A stretch of DNA of 64,000 bases from Clostridiales bacterium. Its GTDB lineage: Bacteria; Bacillota; Clostridia; Lachnospirales; Lachnospiraceae. This document shows positions 39,659-48,687 of this stretch, one piece after another. The first letter of the stretch is position 1. Each line of letters starts with the position of its first letter. The position numbers and the translations under genes were made by a program. A model generated the notes under the pieces. That model was not told where the DNA came from. It saw only the letters and a list, made by a program, of their open reading frames with translations, and did not search any database. The DNA is taken from NCBI GenBank assembly GCA_021203365.1, contig JAJQBI010000021.1, forward strand, positions 1 through 64,000, read 5' to 3'.

Positions 39659-41265
39659 CCTTTTCGTCCCCCCGCGCGATAATCTCTGGGTGTACATCCC
39701 TGGGTTTTTCGAAACACAAAGCTGAAATAATGGGGATCCTTATAGCCCACCAGACCGGCGATCTCCGCGGAGCGCCTGTCCGTCTGGCGAAGAAGCTCCT
39801 TTGCCTTTTCCATGCGCTTTTCCGTGAGATACTCCACAAAGGTCCTGCGCATTTCCTGGCTGAAAACAGCGCTCAGATAATTGGCGCTGACATTGGTGTG
39901 CGCCGCCACATCCTTCAGGGAAATATTCTCGTCCGTATAATTCTGATCAATATACTCCACAGCCTGACGGATAATGTCCTTATGCTGGCTTCTGGATTCC
40001 CTTTCCCGCAGCTCCAGCGCCCGGGTCAGCACAGCGGCAAAATACTCCTTCAGCTCCCGTATGCTGACGTTTCGTCCGATCATGGCCATCACATCCAGAT
40101 CTTCCAGAAATTCCTCCTGGCTGCAGCCCAGCCCTTCTACATAGGACAAAGCGGTAAAACGCACATTGAGCATAAGGTACTGACTGAACAGCCGGGACTG
40201 GACGGGCTCCTTCAGGCTGTCCACATATTCGGAGACAAATTCAGGCACCTCCTCCGGCGCCCCGTTTTGCAGAAAGCCCAGCAGAATTCCCGGATCAATT
40301 TTATTCATATCCAGATTCTTCAGACTGCTCTCCTCATCCCCGGGCTGCATCTGCCTCACAGTCTCCCTGGTCAGGATATGCTGACCGGGCATCAGATGCC
40401 GGTAGGACAGAATACGGGACAGCTCAGAAAAGCTTCCCGAAAGAGCGCTCAGGCGCTGGATCGGTTCCCCCACCGCCACATACCAGGCAGCCTCGTCCGC
40501 GGAAAACCGGGTCAGCTTTTCCTGAATGGTCTCCACACAGCGGGCCGTAAAATTCTCCACCTGAACAGGCTCTCCCTTTACCAGCACTGCGTATGTGGTG
40601 AAATTCCAGCGAAACACCAGAAATTCCGGATACTGGCCAAAAAACCGGGTCAGTTCCTCCTCCGCCACGGCGAGCTGCTCTGAATCCCTGGACTCGTTCT
40701 GGATGCTGTAAAGGACCAGATTATAGCACTGCGCGTGAATTTCCAGGTTCAGCTCCCGCGCTCTCTCATAGATTTCCTCCACGCTCAGCGCTCCGGCCAC
40801 CAGCTTTTCGAAAAAACGGCGCCGGGAAAACTGGTCGTATTCCTGCATCTCACTGCGGAATTTTTCCAGATAGTTTTTCTGCTCCTGTTCACTGTCAATA
40901 CTCTCCCGAACCTCCTGAAGGGTTTTGATCAGCATGGTCTTTGTGATCGGCTTAAGCAGATACTGCTTCACCCCGATATGCATGGCCTCCCTGGCGTATT
41001 CAAAATCGTCATAACCGCTGACAATGATAATCTTCGTATCCGGCAGCTCCCGGCTGACTATTTTGGACAGAGCCAGCCCATCCATAAAGGGCATCCGTAT
41101 ATCCGTGATCAGAACGTCCGGTTTCACCTTCCGGATCAGGGGAAGAGCTTCCTCGCCGTCCCCCGCCTCCCCTGCGAAATCATATCCGTACTGCTGCCAG
41201 GGAATAATGGCCCGAAGGCCCTCCCGTATAATCGTCTCATCTTCCACCAGAAATATTTTCAGCAT
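39655..41265 (-). CDS. AraC-family response regulator, YesN-type
   Basis: 536 residues: receiver domain (1-125) with the acceptor aspartate in VLITDIRMPFMDG and lysine in YLLKPITK; a middle region of about 300 residues without a recognised domain; and a C-terminal AraC DNA-binding domain with two helix-turn-helix units (DVAAHTNVSANYLSAVF and AEIAGLVGYKDPHYFS). First gene of the three-component unit, 14 bases behind pyrC. Confidence 0.92.
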   Translation of the reverse strand: MLKIFLVEDETIIREGLRAIIPWQQYGYDFAGEAGDGEEALPLIRKVKPDVLITDIRMPFMDGLALSKIVSRELPDTKIIIVSGYDDFEYAREAMHIGVKQYLLKPITKTMLIKTLQEVRESIDSEQEQKNYLEKFRSEMQEYDQFSRRRFFEKLVAGALSVEEIYERARELNLEIHAQCYNLVLYSIQNESRDSEQLAVAEEELTRFFGQYPEFLVFRWNFTTYAVLVKGEPVQVENFTARCVETIQEKLTRFSADEAAWYVAVGEPIQRLSALSGSFSELSRILSYRHLMPGQHILTRETVRQMQPGDEESSLKNLDMNKIDPGILLGFLQNGAPEEVPEFVSEYVDSLKEPVQSRLFSQYLMLNVRFTALSYVEGLGCSQEEFLEDLDVMAMIGRNVSIRELKEYFAAVLTRALELRERESRSQHKDIIRQAVEYIDQNYTDENISLKDVAAHTNVSANYLSAVFSQEMRRTFVEYLTEKRMEKAKELLRQTDRRSAEIAGLVGYKDPHYFSFVFRKTQGCTPRDYRAGGRKG

Positions 41266-41279
41266 TGAGGCCCTCCCTT

Positions 41280-42545
41280 TTAAATGCAGGAATAAACAAT
41301 CTCCCCGCCGCAGACGGTGTAATGTATTTTTCCATAAAGAGTCTTTCCGAGAAAAGGGGAATTGGCGGACTTTGAGACAAAGTGGTCCACTGTCCAGGCT
41401 TCCTCCGGGTCAAAAATCACAAAATCCGCCGGGGCGCCCGGGGCGATCACCCCGCCTGGAAGATGGTACAGGGCGGCCGGATTTACCGTCATTTTCTCCA
41501 GAAGCTCCATGATCGTCAGATGCCCCGGCCTTACCAGGGAAGTAATTCCAAGGCCCAGGGAGGTTTCCAGACCGATGATCCCGCTGGGCGCCTGGGTGAG
41601 GGGAAGCGCCTTCTGCTCCCGCGTATGGGGCGCGTGATCTGTGGCGATAAGGTCGATGGTCCCATCTGCCAGCCCCCGCAGGATGGCCCGGCGGTCTTCC
41701 TCCCGGCGAAGAGGCGGATTCATCTTGGCCATGGTTCCACAGGTCAGAAGAGCCTCGTCTGTAAGGGTAAAATGGTGCGGCGTAGCCTCTGCGTGAATAT
41801 GGGCGCCCAGCTCCTTTGCCATACGCACCAGGGCCACGGAATTGCCGGAGCTGATATGCTGAATCACCACCTGCGCCCCTGTGTGCAGAGCCAGCATACA
41901 GTCCCGGGCCACCAGAACCTCCTCCGCCACGGCAGGAGAACCGGTGATTCCCAGCGTCTCTGCCACCGGACCCTGATGAATACCATTTTCCGTAATAAAG
42001 GATTTATCCTCCTCGTGAAGACTGATGGGAAGTCCCAGCTGCGCGGCCTGCTTCATGGCCTCAAAGCACACGCCGGCGTCCATCAGTGGAATGCCGTCGT
42101 CTGTAAAACCACAGGCACCCGCCGCCTTCAGCGCCGCCAGGTCATTGATCCGCGTCCCCTGAAGCCCCTGTGTGACGGAGGCGGTCTGATATATCCGGAT
42201 TTTTTCCCCGGCGGCCCGGGTCAGAATGTCCCGGAGAGTTTCTGCACAGTCCACTACGGGGACGGTGTTTGCCATACAGATGACCGAAGTCACTCCCCCT
42301 CTGGCGGCGGCCAGAGAACCGGTATGCAGGGTTTCCTTCTCCGTCTGACCCGGATCCCGGAAATGGACATGGGTGTCCACCAGGCCGGGAGCTACGGTCA
42401 GACCGGTGAGATCCAGAACCTTTTCGCCCTCCTTTATTTTAAGCGCAGGTCCTGTTTCCCGGATGACGCCCTCCTCCTCGCGTATGTCACAGATACCGGC
42501 CTGCCGGCTTTTGGGATCGATCACAAAACCATTTTTCAGAATCAT
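41280..42545 (-). CDS. pyrC: dihydroorotase
   Basis: 421-residue class I dihydroorotase, third step of pyrimidine synthesis. The metal-binding HVHFRDPG is at about residue 60; GACGFTDDG, HIHAEATPHHFTL and LIATDHAPHT complete the active site. No other pyr gene is adjacent. Being 14 bases upstream of the response regulator it may share a transcript with the sensor genes, probably by genome packing rather than shared function. Confidence 0.93.
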   Translation of the reverse strand: MILKNGFVIDPKSRQAGICDIREEEGVIRETGPALKIKEGEKVLDLTGLTVAPGLVDTHVHFRDPGQTEKETLHTGSLAAARGGVTSVICMANTVPVVDCAETLRDILTRAAGEKIRIYQTASVTQGLQGTRINDLAALKAAGACGFTDDGIPLMDAGVCFEAMKQAAQLGLPISLHEEDKSFITENGIHQGPVAETLGITGSPAVAEEVLVARDCMLALHTGAQVVIQHISSGNSVALVRMAKELGAHIHAEATPHHFTLTDEALLTCGTMAKMNPPLRREEDRRAILRGLADGTIDLIATDHAPHTREQKALPLTQAPSGIIGLETSLGLGITSLVRPGHLTIMELLEKMTVNPAALYHLPGGVIAPGAPADFVIFDPEEAWTVDHFVSKSANSPFLGKTLYGKIHYTVCGGEIVYSCI

Positions 42546-42653
42546 GGAGGTTCTCCTTTTCGCGTTTATTCATGAGTGATTCACACATGACGTGTCTGTA
42601 TATTCTTAAGAAATCTTAGCATTCTTTTTCCCTTTTTTCAATACGAAAACCTG

Positions 42654-42683
42654 TTGAATACAGGCGTCTCCCTGTGGTATAGT
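42654..42683 (+). promoter_or_regulatory. promoter of the isomerase-xylulokinase operon
   Basis: TTGAAT (42654-42659), an 18-base spacer and TATAGT (42678-42683), about 60 bases before the isomerase gene, in the spacer divergent from pyrC. Confidence 0.6.
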
Positions 42684-42745
42684 AAAAAAACAGGATTTAA
42701 AAAAGAAAAGCAGTAAAAATACAGAAGAACAGAAAGGAAAAAGAT

Positions 42746-44230
42746 ATGAACAACCTGCCGGAAATAAAAGTCGGAATTGTAGCCGTAAGTCGTGACTGCT
42801 TCCCGGAAAGTCTTTCCGTGAACCGCCGGAAAGCCCTTGTAGAAGCCTATGAAAGGAAATATGACCCGAAGGACATCTATGAGTGTCCGGTCTGTATTGT
42901 GGAGAGTGAAATCCATATGGTACAGGCCCTGGAGGACATCAAGGCCGCCGGCTGCAATGCCCTGGCCGTTTATCTCGGAAATTTCGGTCCGGAGATTTCT
43001 GAAACTCTGCTTGCCAAACACTTTGACGGCCCGAAAATGTTTGTGGCGGCTGCTGAGGAATCCGGAAAGGATCTGGTGCAGGGACGGGGCGACGCCTACT
43101 GCGGCATGCTCAACGCCAGTTATAATCTGAAGCTTCGCAATGTCAGGGCTTACATTCCGGAATACCCTGTGGGAACCGCGGAGGAATGCGCGGACATGAT
43201 CCACCAGTTCCTTCCCATCGCCAGAGCCGTCTACGGCCTGAGCAACCTGAAAATCATAAGCTTCGGCCCCCGTCCCCTGAACTTCCTGGCCTGCAACGCC
43301 CCCATTCAGCAGCTGTATAATCTGGGCGTTGAGATTGAGGAGAATTCCGAGCTTGACCTGTTTGAGGCCTTCAACCATCACGCCGGAGATCCCCGCATTC
43401 CGGCAGTGGCAAAGGAAATGGAAGCGGAGCTGGGCGCCGGCAACAAAAAGCCGGAAATTCTGGAGAAGCTTGCCCAGTACGAAATCACACTCAAGGACTG
43501 GGTAGAGGAGCACAGAGGATATCGAAAATTTGTGGCCATCGCCGGAAAATGCTGGCCGGCCTTCCAGACTCAGTTCGGCTTTGTTCCCTGTTACGTAAAC
43601 AGCCGCCTGACCGGCCAGGGGATCCCTGTATCCTGTGAGGTCGACATTTACGGTGCCTTAAGCGAATTCATCGGCGCCGTGATCAGCCAGGATGCCGTTA
43701 CCCTTCTGGATATTAACAATACGGTTCCGGCAGATCTCTATGAGGAGGATATCCAGGGCAAATACAATTATACACAGAAGGACACCTTCATGGGCTTCCA
43801 CTGTGGGAACACCGCCTCCGGGAAGCTGGTTTCCTGTGAGATGAGATACCAGATGATCATGGCCAGAAGCCTTCCTGAGGAAGTGACTCAGGGAACCCTG
43901 GAAGGAGATCTTCTGCCCGGACCCATTACCTTCTATCGCCTTCAGAGCACCTCAGACAATATTCTGCGGGCGTACATTGCCCAGGGCGAGGTTCTCCCCG
44001 TGGCCACCCGCTCCTTTGGCTCCGTTGGAATCTTTGCCATCCCGGAAATGGGCCGCTTCTACCGCCATGTTCTGATCGAAAAGAATTATCCCCACCACGG
44101 CGCGGTGGCCTTCGGACATTTCGGGAAAGAGCTGTTTGAGGTATTTAAATACATCGGTGTCCCCGTGGAGGAAATCAGCTACAACCAGCCCGCGGGAGTG
44201 CGGTACCCGTCGGAAAATCCCTGGGTCTGA
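42746..44230 (+). CDS. L-fucose isomerase-family sugar isomerase
   Basis: 494 residues. Overall pattern and size fit the L-fucose/L-arabinose isomerase superfamily (aldose-ketose isomerases using a metal and two acidic residues); the ends carry CPVCIVESEIHMVQAL and the C-terminal HHGAVAFGHFGKELFEVF segment of the fucose isomerase C-terminal-like fold. Paired with xylulokinase 33 bases downstream, it probably produces a ketopentose. FucI-like enzymes also act on D-arabinose, but the natural substrate is open. Confidence 0.8.
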   Translation: MNNLPEIKVGIVAVSRDCFPESLSVNRRKALVEAYERKYDPKDIYECPVCIVESEIHMVQALEDIKAAGCNALAVYLGNFGPEISETLLAKHFDGPKMFVAAAEESGKDLVQGRGDAYCGMLNASYNLKLRNVRAYIPEYPVGTAEECADMIHQFLPIARAVYGLSNLKIISFGPRPLNFLACNAPIQQLYNLGVEIEENSELDLFEAFNHHAGDPRIPAVAKEMEAELGAGNKKPEILEKLAQYEITLKDWVEEHRGYRKFVAIAGKCWPAFQTQFGFVPCYVNSRLTGQGIPVSCEVDIYGALSEFIGAVISQDAVTLLDINNTVPADLYEEDIQGKYNYTQKDTFMGFHCGNTASGKLVSCEMRYQMIMARSLPEEVTQGTLEGDLLPGPITFYRLQSTSDNILRAYIAQGEVLPVATRSFGSVGIFAIPEMGRFYRHVLIEKNYPHHGAVAFGHFGKELFEVFKYIGVPVEEISYNQPAGVRYPSENPWV

Positions 44231-44263
44231 CAGGGCTTTCCCACTATGGAAGGAGTCTGAAAA

Positions 44264-45721
44264 ATGTATTATATAGGAGTGGATCTTGGCACCTCCGCAG
44301 TAAAGCTTTTACTTATGAGAGAGGACAGCGTCATCGAAAAAATCGTCTCCAGAGAGTACCCCCTGTATTTTCCCCATCCCGGCTGGTCTGAACAGTCCCC
44401 CGAGGACTGGTACGAAAAAACTCTGGAAGGAATCCGCGCCCTGACAGAGGGGATTGATTCCTCTCTGGTGGCGGGGATCGGAATTGGCGGACAGATGCAC
44501 GGACTGGTCACCCTGGATGAAAAAGACCAGGTGATCCGGCGGGCCATCCTCTGGAATGACGGGCGCACCGGGGCGGAAACCGACTACCTGAATCAGGAAA
44601 TCGGAAAAGAACGGCTTTCAGAATATACGGCGAACATCGCCTTTGCCGGCTTTACAGCCCCCAAAATCCTGTGGATGCAAAGACATGAGCCAGAGAATTT
44701 CCGGAAGATCCAGAAGATCATGCTGCCCAAGGACTACGTAGCCTACCGTCTCACCGGTTCTTTTGCAACCGATTTTTCCGACGCCTCCGGGATGCTGCTT
44801 CTGGATGTGAAAAACCGCCGCTGGTCTCCGGAAATGCTGGAAATCTGCGGCATCCGAAAGGAACAGCTTCCAAAGCTTTACGAAAGCTGGGAACCCATCG
44901 GCACACTGAAGCCGGAGATTGTGGCCGTCTTAGGCCTCTCTCCTGAGGTGAAGGTGGTGGCCGGAGCCGGAGACAATGCCGCTGCGGCTGTTGGAACAGG
45001 TACCGTTGGCGACGACGCCTGCAATCTCTCCCTTGGAACCTCCGGGACCATTTTTATCTCCAGCGGGCGCTTCGGAGTGGACGCCAATAACGCCCTTCAT
45101 TCCTTCGCCCATGCAGATGGAGGCTACCATCTTATGGGCTGTATGTTAAGCGCCGCCTCCTGCAACAAATGGTGGGCGGAAGAGATCCTGCACACCACAG
45201 ATTACGGGGCGGAGCAGGCCCTCATTCAAAAGCCGGGGGAAAATCAGGTATATTTCCTTCCTTACCTGATGGGGGAGCGCTCTCCCCACAACAACCCGGA
45301 TGCCAGAGGTGTGTTTTTCGGAATGTCCATGGACACCACCCGGGCGGATATGACCCAGGCGGTCCTGGAAGGCGTAGCCTTTGGTCTTCGGGATTCCCTG
45401 GAAGTCGCCAGGAGTCTGGGACTTCAGATCCCGCGCACCAAAATATGCGGCGGCGGCGCCAAAAGCCCTCTGTGGCGGACAATCATTGCCAATGTGATGA
45501 ACCTGCAGGTGGACGTACCGGAAAATGAGGAGGGCCCGGCGCTGGGAGGCGCCATGCTGGCGGCTGTAGGCTGCGGCGCCTATCCGGATGTAAAAACCGC
45601 TGCCGGAAAGATCGTCCGGGTGAAAGAAACCATCACTCCGGATCCGGTACTGGTGGAAAAATATGAGCAGAAATACTCCAGATTCCGCACCCTGTATCCG
45701 GCAATGAAGAGCCTGTTCTGA
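44264..45721 (+). CDS. xylB: xylulokinase
   Basis: 485-residue FGGY-family sugar kinase. ATP- and sugar-site motifs: GVDLGTSAVKLLL at the start, GIGIGGQMHGLV and LWNDGRTGAE near residues 70-100 (the xylulokinase-type sugar-binding segment), NLSLGTSGTIFI, and the FGGY signature GGGAKSPLWRTIIANV. Phosphorylates D-xylulose or a close ketopentose for the pentose phosphate pathway. Co-transcribed with the isomerase. Confidence 0.9.
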   Translation: MYYIGVDLGTSAVKLLLMREDSVIEKIVSREYPLYFPHPGWSEQSPEDWYEKTLEGIRALTEGIDSSLVAGIGIGGQMHGLVTLDEKDQVIRRAILWNDGRTGAETDYLNQEIGKERLSEYTANIAFAGFTAPKILWMQRHEPENFRKIQKIMLPKDYVAYRLTGSFATDFSDASGMLLLDVKNRRWSPEMLEICGIRKEQLPKLYESWEPIGTLKPEIVAVLGLSPEVKVVAGAGDNAAAAVGTGTVGDDACNLSLGTSGTIFISSGRFGVDANNALHSFAHADGGYHLMGCMLSAASCNKWWAEEILHTTDYGAEQALIQKPGENQVYFLPYLMGERSPHNNPDARGVFFGMSMDTTRADMTQAVLEGVAFGLRDSLEVARSLGLQIPRTKICGGGAKSPLWRTIIANVMNLQVDVPENEEGPALGGAMLAAVGCGAYPDVKTAAGKIVRVKETITPDPVLVEKYEQKYSRFRTLYPAMKSLF

Positions 45722-45802
45722 CAGCTTCTCCACAGACACCGCGAGGGTATTTTCATCCATCTGCGGCACAATTGGCCAGAGGATAAAATACCCTCTTTCT
45801 AT

Positions 45803-45831
45803 TTGACATTTCCGGTATTTTATGCTATTCT
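45803..45831 (+). promoter_or_regulatory. promoter of the CorC-like transporter leader
   Basis: Perfect TTGACA (45803-45808), 17-base spacer, TATTCT (45826-45831). The start codon is about 200 bases farther on, leaving a long leader. Confidence 0.75.
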
Positions 45832-45837
45832 TCTTCT

Positions 45838-46034
45838 CATAAAATGGGAAGGGTGTGATTTCATACATGGACGACAGCGCCGACGGCGATTGTGAGACGA
45901 TGCAATATCCTGCGAATGTATCTGCTCCATGTGATATTATGAATAAGCTGAAAAATTAAGACATGGTCTGCTCCCGCATCCGGAGAAGCAGGTTGTGTCT
46001 TTTTGTGCATATTGTGATCAATGGAGGAGAAAAC
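45838..46034 (+). promoter_or_regulatory. riboswitch-like leader of the CorC/CNNM transporter
   Basis: A three-way junction can form: P1 45865-45870 with 45927-45932 (ACATGG/CCATGT), P2 45878-45881 with 45885-45888 (CGCC/GGCG), P3 45899-45904 with 45917-45922. It is followed by an intrinsic terminator at 45958-46004. The left arm of the terminator contains a second ACATGG (45961-45966), which could capture the 3' strand of P1 and act as antiterminator. This is the layout of a transcription-terminating riboswitch. I do not recognise the aptamer class. Confidence 0.5.
45958..46004 (+). terminator. leader terminator in front of the CorC-like gene
   Basis: Nested stems AAGACA/TGTCTT (45958-45963 with 45996-46001) and CTGC/GCAG with an inner TCC/GGA, then T-rich TTTTTG. 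It lies 31 bases upstream of the start codon, so it can only serve as an attenuator. Confidence 0.6.
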
Positions 46035-47333
46035 ATGTTACAGTCAATCATACTGCTGCTGATTCTGATTGCAGTGAATGCGGTATTTTCCAGCGCGGAA
46101 ATCGCCGTTCTCTCTCTGAACACAGGAAAGCTTCAGAAGATGGCCGCACAGGGCGACCAAAGAGCCAAAAGGCTTCTCACCCTCACAGAACAGCCGGCTC
46201 ATTTTCTGGTGACCATACAGGCCGTTGTCACCCTGGCAGGCTTTTTACAGAGTGCCCTGGCCGCAAAGCAGTTTTCCGGCCCGCTGGCCGCCTGGCTGGC
46301 CAGAACCGGACTTCCCCTGCCACAGGCGGTTTTGAAGGGGATAAGTCTTGTGGCGATTGCCCTCATACTCTCTTATTTTTCCCTGGTTTTCGGGGAACTG
46401 CTGCCCAAGCGCATGGCAATGAAAAACCCGGAGGCCCTTTCCCTTTCTCTGTCCGGCCTGCTTAAGGGCGCCGCCATCCTGTTTACACCCCTCGTCTGGC
46501 TCCTGACGGTTTCCACCGGCGGCCTTCTCCGTCTGATGGGCATCGACCCGGAAGCGGAGGAAGAAAAGGTCACGGAGGAGGAGATTCGCACCCTGCTCAG
46601 CGAAGGCAATGAACAGGGAACCATCCGGGAGGAAGAGAGCGAGATGATCGAGAATGTCTTTGAATTCAACGACACCTCCGCGGATGAGATCTGTACTCAC
46701 CGCCGGGACGTGGTACTGCTCCATATGGAGGACTCCCAGGAGGAATGGAGAGAGACCATCTACAGCAACCGGCACACCTTTTATCCTGTCTGTGGGGAGA
46801 CCACAGACGACGTGATCGGGATTCTGAACACCAAGGATTATTTTCGCTCGGACGACCGATCCAGAGAGTTTATCCTCTCCCACGCCTGTGACCCGCCCTT
46901 TTTTGTGCAGGAGACCATGAAGGCAAACCTGATCTTCCGCAAAATGAAGGAAAAAAGAATATACTTCGCGGTTGTTCTGGACGAATACGGCGGCTTCTCC
47001 GGCATCGTAACCCTCCACGACATCGTGGAAACCCTGGTGGGCGATCTCAGTGACCGGGGTGAGCCGATCCGCCCGGAGGATGTGGCAAAGCGCGGGGACG
47101 GGAGCTGGACCATTCAGGGAAGCGCCATGCTGGATGACGTGGCGGACGCCCTTGGAATCGAACTTCCGGTTCACACATACGACACCTTCAGCGGATATGT
47201 CTGCGGAGTAATTCAGCGGGTTCCGGCCAACGGGGAGGAATTCAGCTGCCAGACCGACCGCCTGCGCATAACCGTCCGCCAGGTAAAAAATCACATGGTG
47301 GTGGAAGCCATTGTGTGGATAAAAGAATCATAA
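46035..47333 (+). CDS. CorC/CNNM-family ion transporter (DUF21-CBS protein)
   Basis: 432 residues from the ATG at 46035 (behind GGAGG); the upstream extension is leader RNA. Domain order: DUF21/CNNM membrane domain with four helices (1-195), a linker with EEEIRTLLSEGNEQG, two CBS domains (about 205-330; VFEFNDTSADEI and FAVVLDEYGGFSGIVT) and a C-terminal CorC_HlyC domain. Such proteins, often misnamed hemolysins, move Mg2+ or Na+/Mg2+. The leader in front suggests RNA-level control by an ion or metabolite. Confidence 0.9.
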   Translation: MLQSIILLLILIAVNAVFSSAEIAVLSLNTGKLQKMAAQGDQRAKRLLTLTEQPAHFLVTIQAVVTLAGFLQSALAAKQFSGPLAAWLARTGLPLPQAVLKGISLVAIALILSYFSLVFGELLPKRMAMKNPEALSLSLSGLLKGAAILFTPLVWLLTVSTGGLLRLMGIDPEAEEEKVTEEEIRTLLSEGNEQGTIREEESEMIENVFEFNDTSADEICTHRRDVVLLHMEDSQEEWRETIYSNRHTFYPVCGETTDDVIGILNTKDYFRSDDRSREFILSHACDPPFFVQETMKANLIFRKMKEKRIYFAVVLDEYGGFSGIVTLHDIVETLVGDLSDRGEPIRPEDVAKRGDGSWTIQGSAMLDDVADALGIELPVHTYDTFSGYVCGVIQRVPANGEEFSCQTDRLRITVRQVKNHMVVEAIVWIKES

Positions 47334-47342
47334 GGAGGAAAA

Positions 47343-47900
47343 ATGGCCGGTTTTACCAGGGAAATCATTATGCGGACACTGATGGAGCTGCTGAATGAAA
47401 AACCACTGACAAAAATTACGGTAAAGGATATTGTAGAGCGCTGCGGAGTGAACCGGAATACTTTTTATTATCATTTCCGGGATATCCCGGACGTGGTAAA
47501 TGCCATTATAAAACGGGAAATCGACAGAATTATGGAGAAGAGATTTGACGAATGGAATAATCTGGCCGACTGTCTTGATTCCGTATTCGAGGAAATCCGC
47601 GCGAACCAGAAGGCCATGCTTCACATTTACCGTTTTGTGGATCGCAGTATTTTTGCGGACTATCTGAACCGAATCTGCGAATCTATGTTGTCCGAATATG
47701 TTTCCCGGAAAAGGCAGGAGAAGAACGTGTCTGAAAAGGACGCGGAAATCCTGGTTCACTATTACAGGTGTACGTTTGTGGGAATTCTTCTGGACTGGCT
47801 GGACAATAATATGCCGGAAAACGTCGAAGAGGATATCCGTCGTTTTCTCCAGATCGGGCATACGATGATCAATATAGATGGCCAAAGCCCGGATAAATGA
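47343..47900 (+). CDS. TetR/AcrR-family regulator
   Basis: 185 residues: N-terminal TetR helix-turn-helix (residues 5-50; ITVKDIVERCGVNRNTFYYHF) and an all-helical ligand/dimer domain resembling the TetR_C_7/DhaS-like group. It begins 9 bases after the CorC gene. It likely controls the following DUF308/radical SAM genes or its own operon. Confidence 0.88.
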   Translation: MAGFTREIIMRTLMELLNEKPLTKITVKDIVERCGVNRNTFYYHFRDIPDVVNAIIKREIDRIMEKRFDEWNNLADCLDSVFEEIRANQKAMLHIYRFVDRSIFADYLNRICESMLSEYVSRKRQEKNVSEKDAEILVHYYRCTFVGILLDWLDNNMPENVEEDIRRFLQIGHTMINIDGQSPDK

Positions 47901-47959
47901 AGAATTCCGGTCCTGTGTACAGACATTGTGAACAGAAACCATGTGACTTGGTTAATTTT

Positions 47960-47996
47960 GAATTTGTGTTCGAAATTTGGGCACAAATTCTTTTTT
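47960..47996 (+). terminator. terminator of tetR gene, possibly also an operator
   Basis: GAATTTGTG and CACAAATTC (47960-47968 with 47982-47990) form a 9-bp inverted repeat followed by six T, 59 bases after the tetR stop. The AT-rich arms are weak for a terminator, and the symmetric spacing would also suit a TetR operator upstream of the DUF308 gene. Confidence 0.5.
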
Positions 47997-48067
47997 GTCT
48001 ATTTATATTCCAGAAAAAACTTCTATAATAGCTGAAAGAGACAGGGAGAAGAAAGGAGAAAAGACAG

Positions 48068-48646
48068 ATGGAATCCTTGCGATCTTTAAAATTAGCCAAA
48101 AACGGATATATTATCATGTCCCTCCTTTTCTGCGCTGCGGGTGTCTGTATGATTGCAAAACCGGAGGAGGCTCTTGATATTTTCTGTATTGTCATGGGAA
48201 TTCTTCTTCTGGCCTACGGCGTGATAAAAATCATCGGTTATTTTTCCAGAGATTTTTACTGTCTGGCCTTTCAGTTTGATTTTGCTTTCGGCATTCTGCT
48301 GATGGCGGTTGGAGTGATCATGCTTATCCGCAAAAATGTAGTGATCAACCTGATTTATGTAATGTTTGGGCTGTTGATCCTGACAGACGCGCTTTTCAAG
48401 ATACAGACTGCAATGGACGCGAAAAAATTTGGCCTTACCCTGTGGTGGAGAATTCTGCTGATCGCTCTTTGCACCGGCGTATTTGGCGTCGTTCTGCTGG
48501 TACGCCCCCTTGAGGCGGCCCAGGCAATGATGCGGCTGACAGGGGTTTCCATTATTCTGGAGGGACTTCTCAACCTTTGCGTGGCAATTTACACTGTAAA
48601 GGTCTTGGAAGACCGTTCTTCACATACAATAAAAGGCGGGTTCTGA
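48068..48646 (+). CDS. DUF308/HdeD-like membrane protein
   Basis: 192 residues with six hydrophobic segments arranged as three repeats of two, the DUF308 pattern (for example LLFCAAGVCMIAKPEEALD and LLMAVGVIMLIRKN). Family members such as HdeD are linked to acid and membrane stress, but the mechanism is unknown. A perfect TATAAT -10 box lies at about 48025. It precedes the radical SAM gene by 41 bases. Confidence 0.82.
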   Translation: MESLRSLKLAKNGYIIMSLLFCAAGVCMIAKPEEALDIFCIVMGILLLAYGVIKIIGYFSRDFYCLAFQFDFAFGILLMAVGVIMLIRKNVVINLIYVMFGLLILTDALFKIQTAMDAKKFGLTLWWRILLIALCTGVFGVVLLVRPLEAAQAMMRLTGVSIILEGLLNLCVAIYTVKVLEDRSSHTIKGGF

Positions 48647-48687
48647 CCGCCGGACACTGACAAGGACTACGAAAGAGGAGTCACAAT

